Made by a program: the position numbers and the translations under genes. The notes under the pieces are model-generated. The model did no database searches, was not told the DNA's origin, and saw nothing but the letters and a program-made list of their open reading frames with translations. A DNA stretch of 64,000 bases from Magnetococcales bacterium (GTDB lineage Bacteria > Pseudomonadota > Magnetococcia > Magnetococcales > Magnetaquicoccaceae): NCBI GenBank assembly GCA_015231375.1, contig JADGBT010000003.1:1-64000 (forward strand), in the 5' to 3' direction. Shown piece after piece: positions 44,791-55,304 of this stretch (position 1 is the first letter of the stretch; each line of letters starts with the position of its first letter).

Positions 44791-45417
44791 CTACTTGGAA
44801 TAAAGTTCGACGATGAGGTTTTCGTTATAATCGGCAGGAAGATCCGCGCGATCCGGGAACGAGAGGAATGTGCCGGACATGGCCACGGGATCGACCTCAA
44901 GCCAGGAGGGGAAGCTGCGCCGCATGGCGCTGTCCAAGGCACCCTTGATACGGATATGGGCCTTGCACTGTTCGTCCACAGCGATCTTGTCGCCTGGCTT
45001 TACCAAATAGGAACTGACGTTGATTGGTTTGCCATTCACCAGGATTTGCTTGTGGCTGACCACCTGTCTGGCTTCACTGCGGGAAGCGCTGAAGCCGAGG
45101 CGATAGACCACGTTATCGAGTCTCCTTTCGAGGAGAATCAACAAGTTTTCGCCGGTAACACCGGGCATGCGCGCTGCTTTTTCAAAGTAGTTGTGGAATT
45201 GTTTTTCCAGCACGCAATAGGTACGTTTGATTTTCTGCTTCTCACGCAGGTGGACACCATAGTCCGAAACCTTGCGTCGGCGCTGACCATGCAGACCGGG
45301 ACCATAGTTTCGGCGCTCAATAGCGCACTTGTCAGAGTAGCACTTTTCCCCTTTCAGGAAAAGTTTGGTCGCCTCACGGCGGCACAATCTGCATTTGGAT
45401 CCAAAATAACGGGCCAT
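44791..45417 (-). CDS. rpsD: 30S ribosomal protein S4
   Basis: The 208-aa primary 16S rRNA-binding protein begins [23 protein letters not shown] and contains the S4 RNA-binding domain with [27 protein letters not shown]. The N-terminal CRLCRRE and CYSDKCAIE cysteines form a zinc site (Cys-x2-Cys pair with two further Cys). In E. coli S4 is the repressor of the alpha operon, which may apply here too, but no pseudoknot target was identified. Neighbours are rpsK and rpoA. Confidence 0.96.
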   Translation of the reverse strand: MARYFGSKCRLCRREATKLFLKGEKCYSDKCAIERRNYGPGLHGQRRRKVSDYGVHLREKQKIKRTYCVLEKQFHNYFEKAARMPGVTGENLLILLERRLDNVVYRLGFSASRSEARQVVSHKQILVNGKPINVSSYLVKPGDKIAVDEQCKAHIRIKGALDSAMRRSFPSWLEVDPVAMSGTFLSFPDRADLPADYNENLIVELYSK

Positions 45418-45450
45418 GTTTTCCCAGAGTCCCTTATCAACCGAGTCGAA

Positions 45451-45852
45451 TCAGACGCGACGCCGCTTCGGAGGACGGCAGCCATTGTGTGGAATGGGGG
45501 TGACGTCCTGCACGTAGGCGATATTAAAGCCAATATTGGCCAATGCTCTCAGGGCGGATTCACGTCCGGATCCCGGTCCCTTCAGGCGAACTTCCAAGTT
45601 TCTCATGCCATGTTCCATGGCTTTTCGTCCGGCGTCCTCGGCAGCCATCTGAGCTGCGAAGGGCGTGGATTTACGAGATCCCTTGAAACCCTGTGCCCCA
45701 GCCGATCCCCAGGAAATGACATTTCCAACGGTATCGGTAATGGAAACGATCGTATTGTTGAAGGTGGATCGGATATGCGCGATTCCGCTGGCGATATTTT
45801 TCCGCTCCTTCTTTTTAATCCGGGTAGCGGTTTTCTGAGCCTTCGTCGCCAT
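45451..45852 (-). CDS. rpsK: 30S ribosomal protein S11
   Basis: The 133-aa S11 lies on the platform of the small subunit and helps form the mRNA exit path. The start [19 protein letters not shown] is basic and flexible, and the core [15 protein letters not shown] and the C-terminus [18 protein letters not shown] are highly conserved. It has a short gap on both sides: 61 bp after rpsM and 33 bp before rpsD. Confidence 0.96.
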   Translation of the reverse strand: MATKAQKTATRIKKKERKNIASGIAHIRSTFNNTIVSITDTVGNVISWGSAGAQGFKGSRKSTPFAAQMAAEDAGRKAMEHGMRNLEVRLKGPGSGRESALRALANIGFNIAYVQDVTPIPHNGCRPPKRRRV

Positions 45853-45913
45853 GTTTACTCCTTCATTCCGGGCCTGGTCATGTTACCACGGCCAAACAGT
45901 AAGTGATTCATGA

Positions 45914-46276
45914 TCATTTTCCAACCACGGCGCGGCGCGGTCCCTTGCGCGTGCGAGCATTGGTATGAGTGCGTTGTCCACGTGTCGGCAAACCACGGCG
46001 ATGTCTCAAGCCGCGATAGGTTCCCAGGTCCATCAGACGTTTCGTGTTCATGGCCACTTGACGCCGCAGATCACCTTCGACAATGAAATCCTTGTCGATG
46101 ATGGCACGGATACGGGCCGTTTCTGCCTCTGACAAGTCACGAGCCCTGACTTCGGTGGAGACACCTGCGTCCGACAAGATTTTTTTGGCTCTTTCAGGAC
46201 CGATCCCGTAAATATACGTCAGAGCCACTTCCATCCGCTTATTGATCGGGATGTTTACGCCAGCAATACGGGCCAC
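45914..46276 (-). CDS. rpsM: 30S ribosomal protein S13
   Basis: The 120-aa S13 sits on the head of the small subunit, touching tRNA in the P site and forming bridge B1 to L5. It begins [19 protein letters not shown] and ends in a basic tail ([18 protein letters not shown]) that contacts tRNA. The helix-two-turn-helix core ([12 protein letters not shown]) is present. It follows rpmJ, as in gamma- and betaproteobacteria. Confidence 0.96.
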   Translation of the reverse strand: MARIAGVNIPINKRMEVALTYIYGIGPERAKKILSDAGVSTEVRARDLSEAETARIRAIIDKDFIVEGDLRRQVAMNTKRLMDLGTYRGLRHRRGLPTRGQRTHTNARTRKGPRRAVVGK

Positions 46277-46347
46277 CTTCCCACCTCCTGAGCCGGTTCA
46301 ACCAATTATACTCTTCCCACACGGAAAACGAAACGTTTTCTCAGTGG

Positions 46348-46464
46348 TCATCCTTGCCGTTGCTTGTGCTTGGGGTGAGCCGGACAAATCACCCGCGTCA
46401 CTCCCTTGCGCTTCACCACTTTACAAAGTTTGCAAAGGGTTTTGACAGATGCACGAACCTTCAT
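46348..46464 (-). CDS. rpmJ: 50S ribosomal protein L36
   Basis: A 38-aa protein read directly from the - strand. It begins [17 protein letters not shown] and ends [10 protein letters not shown]. It is the zinc-binding form with Cys11, Cys14, Cys27 and His32. It lies between secY and rpsM, the place of rpmJ in beta- and gammaproteobacteria. Proteobacteria with a zinc-free copy usually have a second gene elsewhere. Confidence 0.95.
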   Translation of the reverse strand: MKVRASVKTLCKLCKVVKRKGVTRVICPAHPKHKQRQG

Positions 46465-46489
46465 AAGTCAGACCTCCAAAGCGAGACCG

Positions 46490-47821
46490 TTATCGGCGGC
46501 CACGAATTCTGGCCTTCTGCATCAAGCCTTCATATTGACGGCTGATCAGAAAGGACTGGATTTGCGCGGCGGTATCCATGGTGACACCCACAACGATCAA
46601 CATGGAGGTTCCGCCAAAATAAAACGGCACATTATAGCTCGATATCAGAATCTCTGGCAACAAACAAACTGCAGTGACATAGACGGCACCCACCAGGGTC
46701 AAGCGGGTCAAAATATTATCTAAATACTCTGCAGTTCTCACACCAGGACGAATACCGGGAACAAAGCCACCATACTTTTGCAGGTTTTCAGCCGTCTCTT
46801 GGGGATTGAACACGATGGCTGTATAGAAATAACAAAAGAAAATGATCGCCAACGAATAAACCACCATGTACGCAATATGGCCAGGGGACAGAGCGGTCGC
46901 AACGCTTTTCAACCATTCCCAGGGAGCAAAATTGGCGATCGTCACGGGAAAAAGAATGATCGAACTGGCAAAAATGGGCGGAATCACGCCAGAGGTATTC
47001 ACCTTCAACGGAAGATGGGTGCTTTCACCACCGACCATACGACGGCCACTCACCTGTCGTTTGGCATACTGAACCGTGATACGGCGCTGTGCACGTTCCA
47101 TAAAAATAATGAAGGCCGTCACCGCAACCGACATCACCAGAAGGAACAAAACAAACAGGGGTTGCAAATCTCCGGTTCTGGCCAATTCAAGAGTTTTGAC
47201 CAAGGCAATGGGAAGATTGGCGACAATCCCTGCAAAAATAATCAACGAAATGCCATTGCCAATACCACGTGCAGTGATTTGCTCACCCACCCACATGATA
47301 AAAGCCGTGCCAGAGGTCAAGGTGATCACAGTCATGATGCGAAAGGACCAACCTGGATCCACCACCACACCGAGTCCACCCGCCTGCATGGACTCCAATC
47401 CATAGGCGATACCGAAGCCCTGGAAAATGGAAAGAACCACAGTGCCATACCGGGTATACTGATTGATCTTTCTTCTGCCCTGCTCACCCTCTTTTTTGAT
47501 GGCTTCCAGTTTCGGAAAAACGGCCGTCATCAATTGCAGGATAATGGAGGAGGAGATGTAGGGCATGATCCCAAGTGCGAACACCGTCAATCTCGACAGC
47601 GCTCCACCGGAAAACATATTGAACATACCCAGCAAAGTCCCCTGCTGCTGATCAAAAAAAGCAGCCAGCGCCTTGGGATCGATGCCAGGTGTTGGAACAT
47701 GGGCACCAATACGATAAACGATCAGCATGCCCAGTGTAAATAACAAGCGCTTACGCAACTCGGGTATGCGGCCAAGATTTGCCAAACCTGCAAACGGAGA
47801 TTGCGCTTCCATAGAACTCAT
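46490..47821 (-). CDS. secY: Preprotein translocase subunit SecY
   Basis: The 443-aa inner-membrane protein has ten TM helices and forms the Sec protein-conducting channel with SecE and SecG. Landmarks are the plug and lateral gate regions ([28 protein letters not shown], split across the family block), the [18 protein letters not shown] loop and the C-terminal [10 protein letters not shown] region that binds SecA and the ribosome. It starts at the ATG at 47821, with a second possible ATG nine bases inside. It follows rplO and precedes rpmJ with no adk, map or infA in between. Confidence 0.96.
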   Translation of the reverse strand: MSSMEAQSPFAGLANLGRIPELRKRLLFTLGMLIVYRIGAHVPTPGIDPKALAAFFDQQQGTLLGMFNMFSGGALSRLTVFALGIMPYISSSIILQLMTAVFPKLEAIKKEGEQGRRKINQYTRYGTVVLSIFQGFGIAYGLESMQAGGLGVVVDPGWSFRIMTVITLTSGTAFIMWVGEQITARGIGNGISLIIFAGIVANLPIALVKTLELARTGDLQPLFVLFLLVMSVAVTAFIIFMERAQRRITVQYAKRQVSGRRMVGGESTHLPLKVNTSGVIPPIFASSIILFPVTIANFAPWEWLKSVATALSPGHIAYMVVYSLAIIFFCYFYTAIVFNPQETAENLQKYGGFVPGIRPGVRTAEYLDNILTRLTLVGAVYVTAVCLLPEILISSYNVPFYFGGTSMLIVVGVTMDTAAQIQSFLISRQYEGLMQKARIRGRR

Positions 47822-47829
47822 GCCCGCCT

Positions 47830-48309
47830 TTATTCACCCTCGGATTGCGCCACGGCAATCGACTCAACCATTCTCACGATCACCTCACCACCAGCCGCAC
47901 GCACCTTCTCGATGGCGGCTGCAGACGCGCGATCCACGTGGATCGTGATGGCACGAGTCACTTCACCTTGTGCCAGCAACTTGATGCCATCGCGTTCACG
48001 ACCAATGAGACCGGTTGCTTTGAGCTCGGCCAGACCGATCTGGCTACCCGCTTCAAAGATTTCCAGATCCTGAACATTGACCAGGGAATACTCTTTCCGG
48101 AAGGGATTCTTGAAGCCACGCTTCGGCAGACGCCGCTGCAACGGCATTTGTCCACCTTCAAACCCGACTTTGTGATAACCACCTGAGCGAGCGCTTTGTC
48201 CCTTTTGACCACGACAGCTTGTTTTGCCGTGACCGGAACCGATCCCGCGTCCTACACGTTTGCCACCACGGGCACCGGCAGGATTTTTTGGCAGTTCATT
48301 GAGTTTCAT
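47830..48309 (-). CDS. rplO: 50S ribosomal protein L15
   Basis: The 159-aa L15 begins [22 protein letters not shown], with the Gly/Arg-rich N-terminal tail ([15 protein letters not shown]) that threads into 23S rRNA, and its C-terminal globular domain ends at [11 protein letters not shown]. The ATG at 48309 gives the family's start, whereas the frame above it is open and unlike L15. It lies between rpmD and secY. Confidence 0.95.
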   Translation of the reverse strand: MKLNELPKNPAGARGGKRVGRGIGSGHGKTSCRGQKGQSARSGGYHKVGFEGGQMPLQRRLPKRGFKNPFRKEYSLVNVQDLEIFEAGSQIGLAELKATGLIGRERDGIKLLAQGEVTRAITIHVDRASAAAIEKVRAAGGEVIVRMVESIAVAQSEGE

Positions 48310-48383
48310 GGTATCTAAAACCTTACTGGACAAATGAGATAGGGCAGAACAAGAATTCCTGTCTTGTCGGTCGGACAGATCAA

Positions 48384-48563
48384 CTATTCAACAACACGAA
48401 CCAGATGAGGAACTTTGATGATCATTCCGCGAATACACTCATTGTCTTGAAGTTCACGGATATGACGAATTCTTTTCAAACCGAGCCCACGCACAATCAG
48501 ACGCTGTTCCATGGGACGACCGATCAAAGAACGAATTTGTTGCACTTTCAGCATTTTTGCCAT
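48384..48563 (-). CDS. rpmD: 50S ribosomal protein L30
   Basis: The 59-aa L30 (bacterial short form) begins MAKMLKVQQIRSLIGRPMEQRLIVRGLGL, followed by RHIRELQDNECIRGMI. The ATG at 48563 gives the usual short start. It lies 10 bp after rpsE. L30 is absent in several bacterial groups, so its presence is of modest taxonomic use. Confidence 0.94.
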   Translation of the reverse strand: MAKMLKVQQIRSLIGRPMEQRLIVRGLGLKRIRHIRELQDNECIRGMIIKVPHLVRVVE

Positions 48564-48573
48564 TAGATGATCC

Positions 48574-49134
48574 TCACGCCATGCCAAATCGGGCCAAAGG
48601 CAGATCACGTTTCATTGCCACTTCCCGTGGTGAACGAATGGATTTCAAGGCATCAAAGGTTGCCTTGATCAAATTGTGCGGATTGGAGGTTCCTGTGGAT
48701 TTGGCAAGGATGTCACGAATCCCCAAGGCCTCAAAAATGGGACGCATGGAACCACCCGCAATGATACCGGTACCTTCAACCGCCGGACGCAGAATCACGC
48801 CACCCGCACCGTAATGACCAATCATTTGATGGAAAATGGTTCTTCCATCTTTGATGGCGATATCCATCATGTTTTTGCGCGCTTTTTCTGTCGCTTTGCG
48901 AATGCTTTCTGGAACTTCTTTGGCTTTTCCGAGGCCATATCCAACGCGACCCTTTCCATCTCCGACCACGACAATGGCAGAGAAATTAAATCGGCTACCA
49001 CCTTTCACCACTTTCGCCGTGCGTTTGATGGTCACCAACTTCTCGATAAAGTCATCGGATTGCCAACTCCCCACTTTTTCTTCCGGGGTGTTGTTGTTGC
49101 TGTTATTGGTGTTGGTGCTGCGTCGCTTAGCCAT
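48574..49134 (-). CDS. rpsE: 30S ribosomal protein S5
   Basis: The 186-aa S5 helps form the mRNA entry site and decoding fidelity centre. The core is [30 protein letters not shown] (split in the family as two blocks) and [22 protein letters not shown]. The start ATG at 49134 follows GGAG. The frame above opens with a GTG two codons earlier. The N-terminus has a short Asn-rich stretch ([14 protein letters not shown]) not found in most S5 proteins. Confidence 0.95.
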   Translation of the reverse strand: MAKRRSTNTNNSNNNTPEEKVGSWQSDDFIEKLVTIKRTAKVVKGGSRFNFSAIVVVGDGKGRVGYGLGKAKEVPESIRKATEKARKNMMDIAIKDGRTIFHQMIGHYGAGGVILRPAVEGTGIIAGGSMRPIFEALGIRDILAKSTGTSNPHNLIKATFDALKSIRSPREVAMKRDLPLARFGMA

Positions 49135-49176
49135 CTCCACTCCTGCCCATGAGTCAAAGCCCTTGAACGGGCTGGA

Positions 49177-49542
49177 TCAGAATTCCAACCCGCCTTCACG
49201 CGCGGCATCGGCCAATGTCTTGACACGGCCATGGTACAGATAACCGCTGCGATCAAAAACGACAGTGCTGACATTGACCGCTTTGGCCTTTTCCGCCAAC
49301 CGTTTGCCAACCTCTGCGGCGGCATCTTTATTGCCGCCATTCTTGACTTGCTCACGAACCTCTTTTTCCAAGGTCGAAGCGGATACCAGAGTCACCCCCT
49401 GTGTATCATCAATAATTTGCGCATAGATGTGCTTCGCACTGCGAAACACTGAAAGCCGCAAACGTTTGTCTGCGACCTGCCGGATTTTATACCGGATCCG
49501 GGCGCTCCGTGTTTTTCTGGCCTCGTGCCGATCCTGTGACAT
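49177..49542 (-). CDS. rplR: 50S ribosomal protein L18
   Basis: The 121-aa L18 binds 5S rRNA with L5. It begins [22 protein letters not shown], with the basic N-terminal region, and has the core [18 protein letters not shown] and the C-terminal [24 protein letters not shown]. The ATG at 49542 gives the family's start, and the frame extends further upstream without conservation. Neighbours are rplF and rpsE. Confidence 0.95.
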   Translation of the reverse strand: MSQDRHEARKTRSARIRYKIRQVADKRLRLSVFRSAKHIYAQIIDDTQGVTLVSASTLEKEVREQVKNGGNKDAAAEVGKRLAEKAKAVNVSTVVFDRSGYLYHGRVKTLADAAREGGLEF

Positions 49543-49590
49543 CAAACCATCCCCATGCTTTATTGGCCACGTATGCGTGAAACGCAAAGT

Positions 49591-50124
49591 CTACTTCTTC
49601 TTGCCGACCTTACGGAGTATTTTTTCGCCTACATAGCAGATACCTTTACCCTTGTACGGCTCAGGCAGACGGTAAGCCCTGATTTCGGCGCACGTTTGTC
49701 CCAGACGCTCTGCATCGATACTCTTGAGAATCAACAGTGTATTTTTATCGACCGTGGCATCAACGCCATCCGGAAGATTGAAGTCCACTGGATGAGAGAA
49801 CCCCAGATTCAAGCGCAGAATGCGTCCTTCGACAGCTGCACGATAACCCACTCCAATGATCTCAAGGGACTTGGTGAATCCATCCGACACCCCTTTGACC
49901 ATATTGTTCAACAGCGCACGGCTCAACCCCCACAACGCTCCACTGTCTTTGGAATCGGATTGAGGGGTTACTGTCAACAGATCGCCATCCTGGGTAATCT
50001 GCATCTGATCCGGAAACTTGCGCGTCAAGCTTCCGAGTTTACCCGTGACCTGGATGGTCTGATTCTCGATGATCACCTCCACCCCTTTGGGGACAGAGAT
50101 CGGTAATTTTCCAATTCTGGACAC
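49591..50124 (-). CDS. rplF: 50S ribosomal protein L6
   Basis: The 177-aa L6 has the twin L6 domains near the factor-binding site of the large subunit (IGKLPISVPKGVEV at the start, VGYRAAVEGRILRLNLGFSH in the middle). The start is GTG at 50124, preceded by GAGGAA. It lies between rpsH and rplR. The end EPYKGKGICYVGEKILRKVGKKK is the family's conserved C-terminus. Confidence 0.95.
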   Translation of the reverse strand: MSRIGKLPISVPKGVEVIIENQTIQVTGKLGSLTRKFPDQMQITQDGDLLTVTPQSDSKDSGALWGLSRALLNNMVKGVSDGFTKSLEIIGVGYRAAVEGRILRLNLGFSHPVDFNLPDGVDATVDKNTLLILKSIDAERLGQTCAEIRAYRLPEPYKGKGICYVGEKILRKVGKKK

Positions 50125-50142
50125 GAGAAAATTCCTCGAACG

Positions 50143-50538
50143 TTAGAAAACCGTACACAAGAGTTCGCCGCCTACACCCAGTTTACGGGCTTGACGGTTT
50201 GAGACCACACCCTTGCTGGTAGAGAGAATGGCAATACCCAAACCCTGATAAACGCTCGGGATCTCATCACGGGCCACATACTCGCGACGTCCTGGCCGCG
50301 AGCGACGACGAATCTCTTCGATCACCGGACGTCCATTCCGATATTTGAGATCAAGACGCAAGACATTAAAGTTTCCCGAGGGCAGGAGTTCAATTTTATC
50401 AATGAACCCTTCATCCTTCAGGATTTCGGCAATACGCGTCTTGAGCTTGGAAACGGGTACGTCTACCTGATCCTTGCGCACCATTTGGGCGTTTCGGATC
50501 CGGCTCAACATATCACTGATTGGGTCGGTCATTCCCAT
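50143..50538 (-). CDS. rpsH: 30S ribosomal protein S8
   Basis: The 131-aa S8 is a primary 16S rRNA binder. It begins [17 protein letters not shown] (the ATG at 50532 would give MTDP) and ends with the conserved [22 protein letters not shown]. In E. coli S8 represses the spc operon by binding its mRNA near rplE. The relevant target was not identified here. It follows rpsN and precedes rplF. Confidence 0.95.
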   Translation of the reverse strand: MGMTDPISDMLSRIRNAQMVRKDQVDVPVSKLKTRIAEILKDEGFIDKIELLPSGNFNVLRLDLKYRNGRPVIEEIRRRSRPGRREYVARDEIPSVYQGLGIAILSTSKGVVSNRQARKLGVGGELLCTVF

Positions 50539-50571
50539 GGAATCAAAGCTCCACTCTAAAAATGCTGATTT

Positions 50572-50757
50572 CTACCACGATGCTTTCACAATGCCGGGAA
50601 TCTCACCGCGCAATGCAAGCTGTCTGACACAGATTCGACACAAGGTAAACTTTCTGATATAACCTCTGGGTCGAGAACAACGCGCACACCGATGGTACGT
50701 CCGAACACTGAATTTCGGTTTACGCTTACACTTGGCAATCAGTGATTTCTTGGCCAT
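50572..50757 (-). CDS. rpsN: 30S ribosomal protein S14, zinc type (type Z)
   Basis: The 61-aa S14 is the short zinc-ribbon form with Cys24-x2-Cys27 and Cys40-x2-Cys43 ([20 protein letters not shown]). It sits in the small-subunit head and helps assemble it. Many proteobacteria, such as E. coli, have instead the roughly 100-aa form without cysteines. This copy lies in the normal place between rplE and rpsH, so it replaces rather than supplements the long form. It could mark the taxonomic group. Confidence 0.95.
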   Translation of the reverse strand: MAKKSLIAKCKRKPKFSVRTYHRCARCSRPRGYIRKFTLCRICVRQLALRGEIPGIVKASW

Positions 50758-50779
50758 GTCTTCGCATCATCCTCGACGA

Positions 50780-51319
50780 TCAGTTCTTGAAAGGCATCCG
50801 GAAGGCCCGCAACAGGGCTTTGGCTTCCTTGTCCGTGGGTGCCGAGGTCACAATGACGATGTCCATGCCACGAACAGCATCCACCTTGTCGTAATCAATT
50901 TCCGGAAAAATGATCTGCTCTTTCAATCCCATGCAGTAATTACCACGTCCATCAAAGGAATTCCCCTTGACGCCCTGAAAGTCACGGGTCCGAGGCAAAG
51001 CCACATTAATGAGTCTATCCAGAAATTCATACATACGAGTGCGACGCAACGTCACACAACAGCCAATGGCCTGTCCTTTGCGCAATTTGAATCCGGCAAC
51101 GGACTTCTTGGCCTTTGTGACCAATGGCTTTTGTCCAGATATGGCGGTCATATCCGATACAGCACCGTTCAGAAGATTCTTGTCGGCAACCGCTTTGCCA
51201 ACACCCATATTGATGACGACCTTCTCGATCCGAGGAATTTGCATCACATTTTGATATGCAAATTCTTTCATCAAGGCGGGACCGATCTCCTTGTCATACA
51301 GTTCTTTCAGTCTGGCCAT
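50780..51319 (-). CDS. rplE: 50S ribosomal protein L5
   Basis: The 179-aa L5 binds 5S rRNA and forms a bridge to S13 in the head of the small subunit. It begins [20 protein letters not shown] and has the [18 protein letters not shown] block near the N-terminus and [21 protein letters not shown] near the end. It lies between rplX and rpsN. Confidence 0.95.
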   Translation of the reverse strand: MARLKELYDKEIGPALMKEFAYQNVMQIPRIEKVVINMGVGKAVADKNLLNGAVSDMTAISGQKPLVTKAKKSVAGFKLRKGQAIGCCVTLRRTRMYEFLDRLINVALPRTRDFQGVKGNSFDGRGNYCMGLKEQIIFPEIDYDKVDAVRGMDIVIVTSAPTDKEAKALLRAFRMPFKN

Positions 51320-51384
51320 TGTTCATTCCCTGTGGGGCCTAACAAACACAAAGCTTTGAGATGGTATCTTACCTGAACCGCAAC

Positions 51385-51714
51385 CTACCGGTCAATAGTC
51401 TCGCCTGATTTTTGAGCCACGCGTACTTTGCGTCCATCCGCCAAAATTTTCTTTCCGATTCTGGTTCCCTTACCTGTTGCCACATCAAAAAACATAAGGT
51501 TTGAGATATGAACCGGAGCTTCTCTTTCGACGATCGAGGACTCTTTCTCTTTGGTCGCTTTGGTGTGGCGCTTGATCATATTCACACGTTCCACCAGGGC
51601 GCTTTGCTTGTCGGTCACAATTTGCAAAATGCGACCGCGTTTGCCCTTGTCCTTCCCGGCGATCACGACAACCTGGTCACCCTTTTTCAGGGAAGATTTA
51701 AAAGCGGTATTCAT
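51385..51714 (-). CDS. rplX: 50S ribosomal protein L24
   Basis: The 109-aa L24 starts early large-subunit assembly. It contains the KOW motif KKGDQVVVIAGKDKGKRGRIL. The ATG at 51714 (MNTAFKSSLKKG) is chosen over an upstream frame opening at 51744, because the extra MTMTTTGDVS is not typical of L24. It lies between rplN and rplE. Confidence 0.94.
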   Translation of the reverse strand: MNTAFKSSLKKGDQVVVIAGKDKGKRGRILQIVTDKQSALVERVNMIKRHTKATKEKESSIVEREAPVHISNLMFFDVATGKGTRIGKKILADGRKVRVAQKSGETIDR

Positions 51715-51755
51715 GGAAACATCACCCGTCGTCGTCATTGTCAAGCCACTGACAC

Positions 51756-52124
51756 TCAGAGAACTTCTGGCGCCAATGAAATGATTTTCATGTAGTTTCT
51801 GACACGCAATTCGCGAGTCACCGGCCCAAAGATACGGGTTCCCACTGGATCTCCAGTTTTGGTGATCAGTACAGCGGCATTACGGTCAAAACGAATATAG
51901 CTGCCATCATCACGCGTCACTTGTTTCTTGGTACGCACAACAACGGCTCTGGCCACATCACCTTTTTTCACTTTGCCACGAGGAATCGCAGATTTGATGG
52001 CGACAGCAATCACATCGCCAACTCTGGCATAGCGCCGTTTGGATCCACCAAGAACCTTGATACACTGGACCTTTTTAGCGCCTGAATTATCTGCAACCTC
52101 AAGAGTCGTTTGAACTTGAATCAT
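51756..52124 (-). CDS. rplN: 50S ribosomal protein L14
   Basis: The 122-aa L14 forms intersubunit bridges. It begins [20 protein letters not shown] and has the family signature [17 protein letters not shown]. The ATG at 52124 overlaps the rpsQ stop by 4 bp. It opens the spc segment, although there is no gap from the S10 segment here, so both are one unit. Confidence 0.95.
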   Translation of the reverse strand: MIQVQTTLEVADNSGAKKVQCIKVLGGSKRRYARVGDVIAVAIKSAIPRGKVKKGDVARAVVVRTKKQVTRDDGSYIRFDRNAAVLITKTGDPVGTRIFGPVTRELRVRNYMKIISLAPEVL

Positions 52125-52360
52125 GAGGATTCCTCCGAAATCACAAGCCAGCACTTGTCTTTGCTGACAGGTGGACATTCACGAATTTTGGCGACGTCAC
52201 CCACTTTGAGCCGGTTATCCGGATCATGTGCTTTATACTTTTTCGACCGCTTGATGATCTTTCCATAGAGCGCGTGCCTGACATTCCGCTCCACTTTGAC
52301 CACGACAGTCTTGTCCATCTTGTCGCTCACCACGACGCCCTGCATGATGCGTTGCGCCAT
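52121..52360 (-). CDS. rpsQ: 30S ribosomal protein S17
   Basis: The 79-aa S17 is an OB-fold protein that binds 16S rRNA early. It begins [21 protein letters not shown] and contains [18 protein letters not shown]. It ends in the ATGA overlap with rplN. It follows rpmC by 2 bp. Confidence 0.95.
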   Translation of the reverse strand: MAQRIMQGVVVSDKMDKTVVVKVERNVRHALYGKIIKRSKKYKAHDPDNRLKVGDVAKIRECPPVSKDKCWLVISEESS

Positions 52361-52362
52361 GA

Positions 52363-52578
52363 CTAGTTCTCCTTATCCACAGCGTTTTTAATCATTGTGC
52401 GCTCGCCAGTGATGGTGTGAAACCGGGCGATCTCTTTACGCACCTTTCGAATTCTCGCTGTATTTTCCAGTTGCGCCGTCGCCAATTGAAAGCGCAAATT
52501 GAATGCTTCCTGATAGAGCGCCTTCAGCTTTTCGCCGACCTGCTCTTCGGAAAGCGCTCTTATTTCAGCAGCCTTCAT
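52363..52578 (-). CDS. rpmC: 50S ribosomal protein L29
   Basis: The 71-aa L29 is a two-helix protein at the peptide exit tunnel, where it is part of the docking site for signal recognition particle and trigger factor. It begins [21 protein letters not shown] and contains [26 protein letters not shown] (the conserved L29 block). The ATG at 52578 overlaps the rplP stop (TAATG). Confidence 0.94.
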   Translation of the reverse strand: MKAAEIRALSEEQVGEKLKALYQEAFNLRFQLATAQLENTARIRKVRKEIARFHTITGERTMIKNAVDKEN

Positions 52579-52997
52579 TACGCTTTCCTCCAATTATGCA
52601 CAAATTTGGTTGGAATAGGCAGCTTTGCACCAGCCAAGGCCATAGCCTCTCTGGCGATCTCTTCCGAGACCCCTTCCATTTCATAGAGGATTCGACCGGG
52701 TTTGACCCGACCCATCCAAAATTCTGGATTCCCCTTTCCTTTCCCTTGACGCACTTCCGCAGGTTTCTTTGAAACCGGGACGTCCGGGAAAAGACGAATC
52801 CAAATGCGTCCACCACGCTTGATGTGGCGGGTCATGGCGCGTCTTGCTGCTTCAATCTGCCTGGCGGTGATTCGCCCGGCTTCCATGGCCTTCAGGCCGA
52901 ATTGGCCGAAGTTCAGTTCGGAGCAGCTTCCCGCTATGCCATGAATGCGCCCTTTATGGGCCTTGCGGAACTTGGTCTTTTTGGGTTGCAAAAGCAT
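52578..52997 (-). CDS. rplP: 50S ribosomal protein L16
   Basis: The 139-aa L16 is close to the A-site tRNA and the peptidyl-transferase centre. It begins [17 protein letters not shown], with the basic N-terminus, and has [29 protein letters not shown]. It lies between rpsC and rpmC and shares one base with the next start. Confidence 0.95.
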   Translation of the reverse strand: MLLQPKKTKFRKAHKGRIHGIAGSCSELNFGQFGLKAMEAGRITARQIEAARRAMTRHIKRGGRIWIRLFPDVPVSKKPAEVRQGKGKGNPEFWMGRVKPGRILYEMEGVSEEIAREAMALAGAKLPIPTKFVHNWRKA

Positions 52998-53009
52998 GAC
53001 GAAGGATCC

Positions 53010-53654
53010 TTACGGCCTCCTGATTTCCCTGTCGATGATCTCGCCCTTGAACACCCAAACCTTGACGCCAATGACGCCATAGGTGGTGTTCGCATCCGCG
53101 AACCCGTATTCGATATCAGCGCGCAACGTATGCAAGGGCACACGTCCTTCACGATACCACTCTGTACGTGCAATTTCACCTCCGCCGAGGCGACCCGCAC
53201 AATTGATGCGAATCCCCAAAGCTCCCAACCGCATGGCTGAGGTTACGGCACGTTTCATGGCTCTGCGGAAGGCGACACGTCTGACCAGCTGCTGGGCAAC
53301 ATTTTCTGCAATCAACTGTGCCTCAGCCTCTGGTTTCCTGACTTCAACGATATTCAAGGCCACTTCTGTATTGGCAACCTTGGCGATATCGTTTTTCAGC
53401 TTCTCAATATCCGCACCCTTTTTGCCAATAATAATGCCTGGCCTAGCCGTGTGAATATTGATGCGTGCCTTCTTTGCAGGGCGCTCAATGATGATCTTTG
53501 ATACACTCGCATGTTCCAAGCGCTTCTTGATCCACTCACGCAACTTGATATCTTCCAGCAACAAGGATGCAAAAGCCTTGTCCGCATACCAGCGCGTATC
53601 CCACGTCTTGGTTATACCAAGACGAAAACCTGTTGGATGTACCTTTTGACCCAT
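53010..53654 (-). CDS. rpsC: 30S ribosomal protein S3
   Basis: The 214-aa S3 has an N-terminal KH domain with the GXXG loop in [17 protein letters not shown] and a C-terminal domain ([21 protein letters not shown]) at the mRNA entry. It begins [19 protein letters not shown]. It follows rplV by 60 bp and precedes rplP by 12 bp. Confidence 0.95.
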   Translation of the reverse strand: MGQKVHPTGFRLGITKTWDTRWYADKAFASLLLEDIKLREWIKKRLEHASVSKIIIERPAKKARINIHTARPGIIIGKKGADIEKLKNDIAKVANTEVALNIVEVRKPEAEAQLIAENVAQQLVRRVAFRRAMKRAVTSAMRLGALGIRINCAGRLGGGEIARTEWYREGRVPLHTLRADIEYGFADANTTYGVIGVKVWVFKGEIIDREIRRP

Positions 53655-53714
53655 TGAGTCGCTCTCCAGCTTTAACTTGATGAGGATCCTTCGACCCGAT
53701 TCACCATCACCTGA

Positions 53715-54050
53715 CTATTCGGCAGAACGCACGGTAATAGTGAGATGGCTCGTCCTCTTAATGAGCCGACCAGCTCGGCCCCTTGCTCTTGGCCGAAAGC
53801 GTTTCATCACCAAACCTTGATCAACACTGGCCTGAAAGACAATCAGGGTATCCACATCCAGCCCATAATTGTTTTCAGCATTGGCGATCGCGGACTTCAG
53901 TGTTTCCCTGACAGAATGAGCCACGCGCTTCTTGGAAAATTCCAAAACACGCAAGGCATTTTCCACCCGATGTCCACGGATCTGATCAACGACCAGTCTG
54001 ACCTTGGTTGGCGAGACCGGGAGATTCTTCAATCTTGCTACGGCTTCCAT
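53715..54050 (-). CDS. rplV: 50S ribosomal protein L22
   Basis: The 111-aa L22 lines the exit tunnel with a long beta-hairpin (FQASVDQGLVMKRFRPRARGR), a site linked to macrolide effects. It begins MEAVARLKNLPVSPTKVRLV and is of normal length. It lies between rpsS and rpsC. Confidence 0.95.
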   Translation of the reverse strand: MEAVARLKNLPVSPTKVRLVVDQIRGHRVENALRVLEFSKKRVAHSVRETLKSAIANAENNYGLDVDTLIVFQASVDQGLVMKRFRPRARGRAGRLIKRTSHLTITVRSAE

Positions 54051-54065
54051 CGTCCCGTCCTCTCG

Positions 54066-54344
54066 CTATTTCCGGTTGGATTTCTTGTCCCCGCCATGAC
54101 CATGGAAGGTGCGGGTGGCAGAAAATTCACCAAGTTTGTGGCCCACCATATTTTCGGTCACCAGGACCGGAATAAATTTGCGTCCGTTATGAACGCCAAA
54201 GGTGTAACCAACGAATTCCGGAATGATCGTCGATCGTCTTGACCAAGTCTTGATCAGTTCCTTTCGTCCAATATCGCGCAACTTCTCCACTTTTTGAAGA
54301 AGATAACCATCGAAGAATGGACCTTTTTTAATCGATCTTGCCAT
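54066..54344 (-). CDS. rpsS: 30S ribosomal protein S19
   Basis: The 92-aa S19 sits on the head near the A-site tRNA. It begins [21 protein letters not shown] and includes [27 protein letters not shown], the family's core. It lies between rplB and rplV, an order kept in most bacteria. Confidence 0.95.
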   Translation of the reverse strand: MARSIKKGPFFDGYLLQKVEKLRDIGRKELIKTWSRRSTIIPEFVGYTFGVHNGRKFIPVLVTENMVGHKLGEFSATRTFHGHGGDKKSNRK

Positions 54345-54430
54345 GCTTATCCTCTTGCACCCGTTCTGGCATCATTACGGCACTTTGCCCGGTTGCTTCC
54401 ATAGTTGCGATACCTGGTCCCTGACGCGAT

Positions 54431-55270
54431 TTACTTACGGTCACCCGTCACACGCCGCCGCATGATCAGTCGATTGGTGGATTTGACACGATCACGGGTC
54501 TTCTTACCCTTGGTCGGAACGCCCCACGGGGTGACTGGATGACGTCCACCGGAGGTGCGTCCTTCACCACCACCATGTGGATGATCAACCGGGTTCATGG
54601 CCACACCACGAACCGAAGGACGTTTGCCCATCCATCTCGCACGGCCTGCCTTACCCAATTTGATATTGCCATGATCCGGATTGGAAACCTGCCCAATCGT
54701 GGCCATGCAATCCAACAAGACCAAGCGCATTTCACCGGAAGGCAGTTTCAACTGTGCATACTTGCCTTCTTTGCCCATCAATTGCACATAGTTCCCTGCG
54801 GAACGGGCAAGTTGTCCGCCCTTCTCTGGTTTCAGTTCAACATTATGAACCACTGATCCCAGAGGAATCACCCGCAAGGGCATGGCGTTCCCTGGCTTGA
54901 CTTCGACTGTATTGCCTGACAAAACCTGATCACCAGCGGCCAATCGTTGTGGTGCCAAAATGTACCGCTTTTCACCATCTGCATAGTGCAAAAGAGCGAT
55001 AAACGCAGTACGATTTGGATCGTATTCAATACGTTCCACCTTGGCCGGAATGCCATGTTTGTCTCGCTTGAAATCCACGATCCGGTAACGCTGTTTGTGG
55101 CCACCACCTTGATGACGAATCGTCATGCGGCCATAACTGTTGCGTCCACCCGAGGAATGCAGGCCTTGCGTCAGACTGGATTCCGGCTCTCCACGATACA
55201 ATGCACCACGGTCCACACTGATCTGGGTCCGTTTACCGTTGGATGTAGGATTGTAATATTTCAGTGCCAT
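54431..55270 (-). CDS. rplB: 50S ribosomal protein L2
   Basis: The 279-aa L2 is one of the oldest ribosomal proteins, needed for subunit joining and peptidyl transfer. It begins [21 protein letters not shown] and contains the conserved block [28 protein letters not shown] with its functional His. It lies between rplW and rpsS. Confidence 0.96.
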   Translation of the reverse strand: MALKYYNPTSNGKRTQISVDRGALYRGEPESSLTQGLHSSGGRNSYGRMTIRHQGGGHKQRYRIVDFKRDKHGIPAKVERIEYDPNRTAFIALLHYADGEKRYILAPQRLAAGDQVLSGNTVEVKPGNAMPLRVIPLGSVVHNVELKPEKGGQLARSAGNYVQLMGKEGKYAQLKLPSGEMRLVLLDCMATIGQVSNPDHGNIKLGKAGRARWMGKRPSVRGVAMNPVDHPHGGGEGRTSGGRHPVTPWGVPTKGKKTRDRVKSTNRLIMRRRVTGDRK

Positions 55271-55304
55271 TGTTGCGCTCCGTGCGTGGAGTTCTCACTT
55301 CCTG

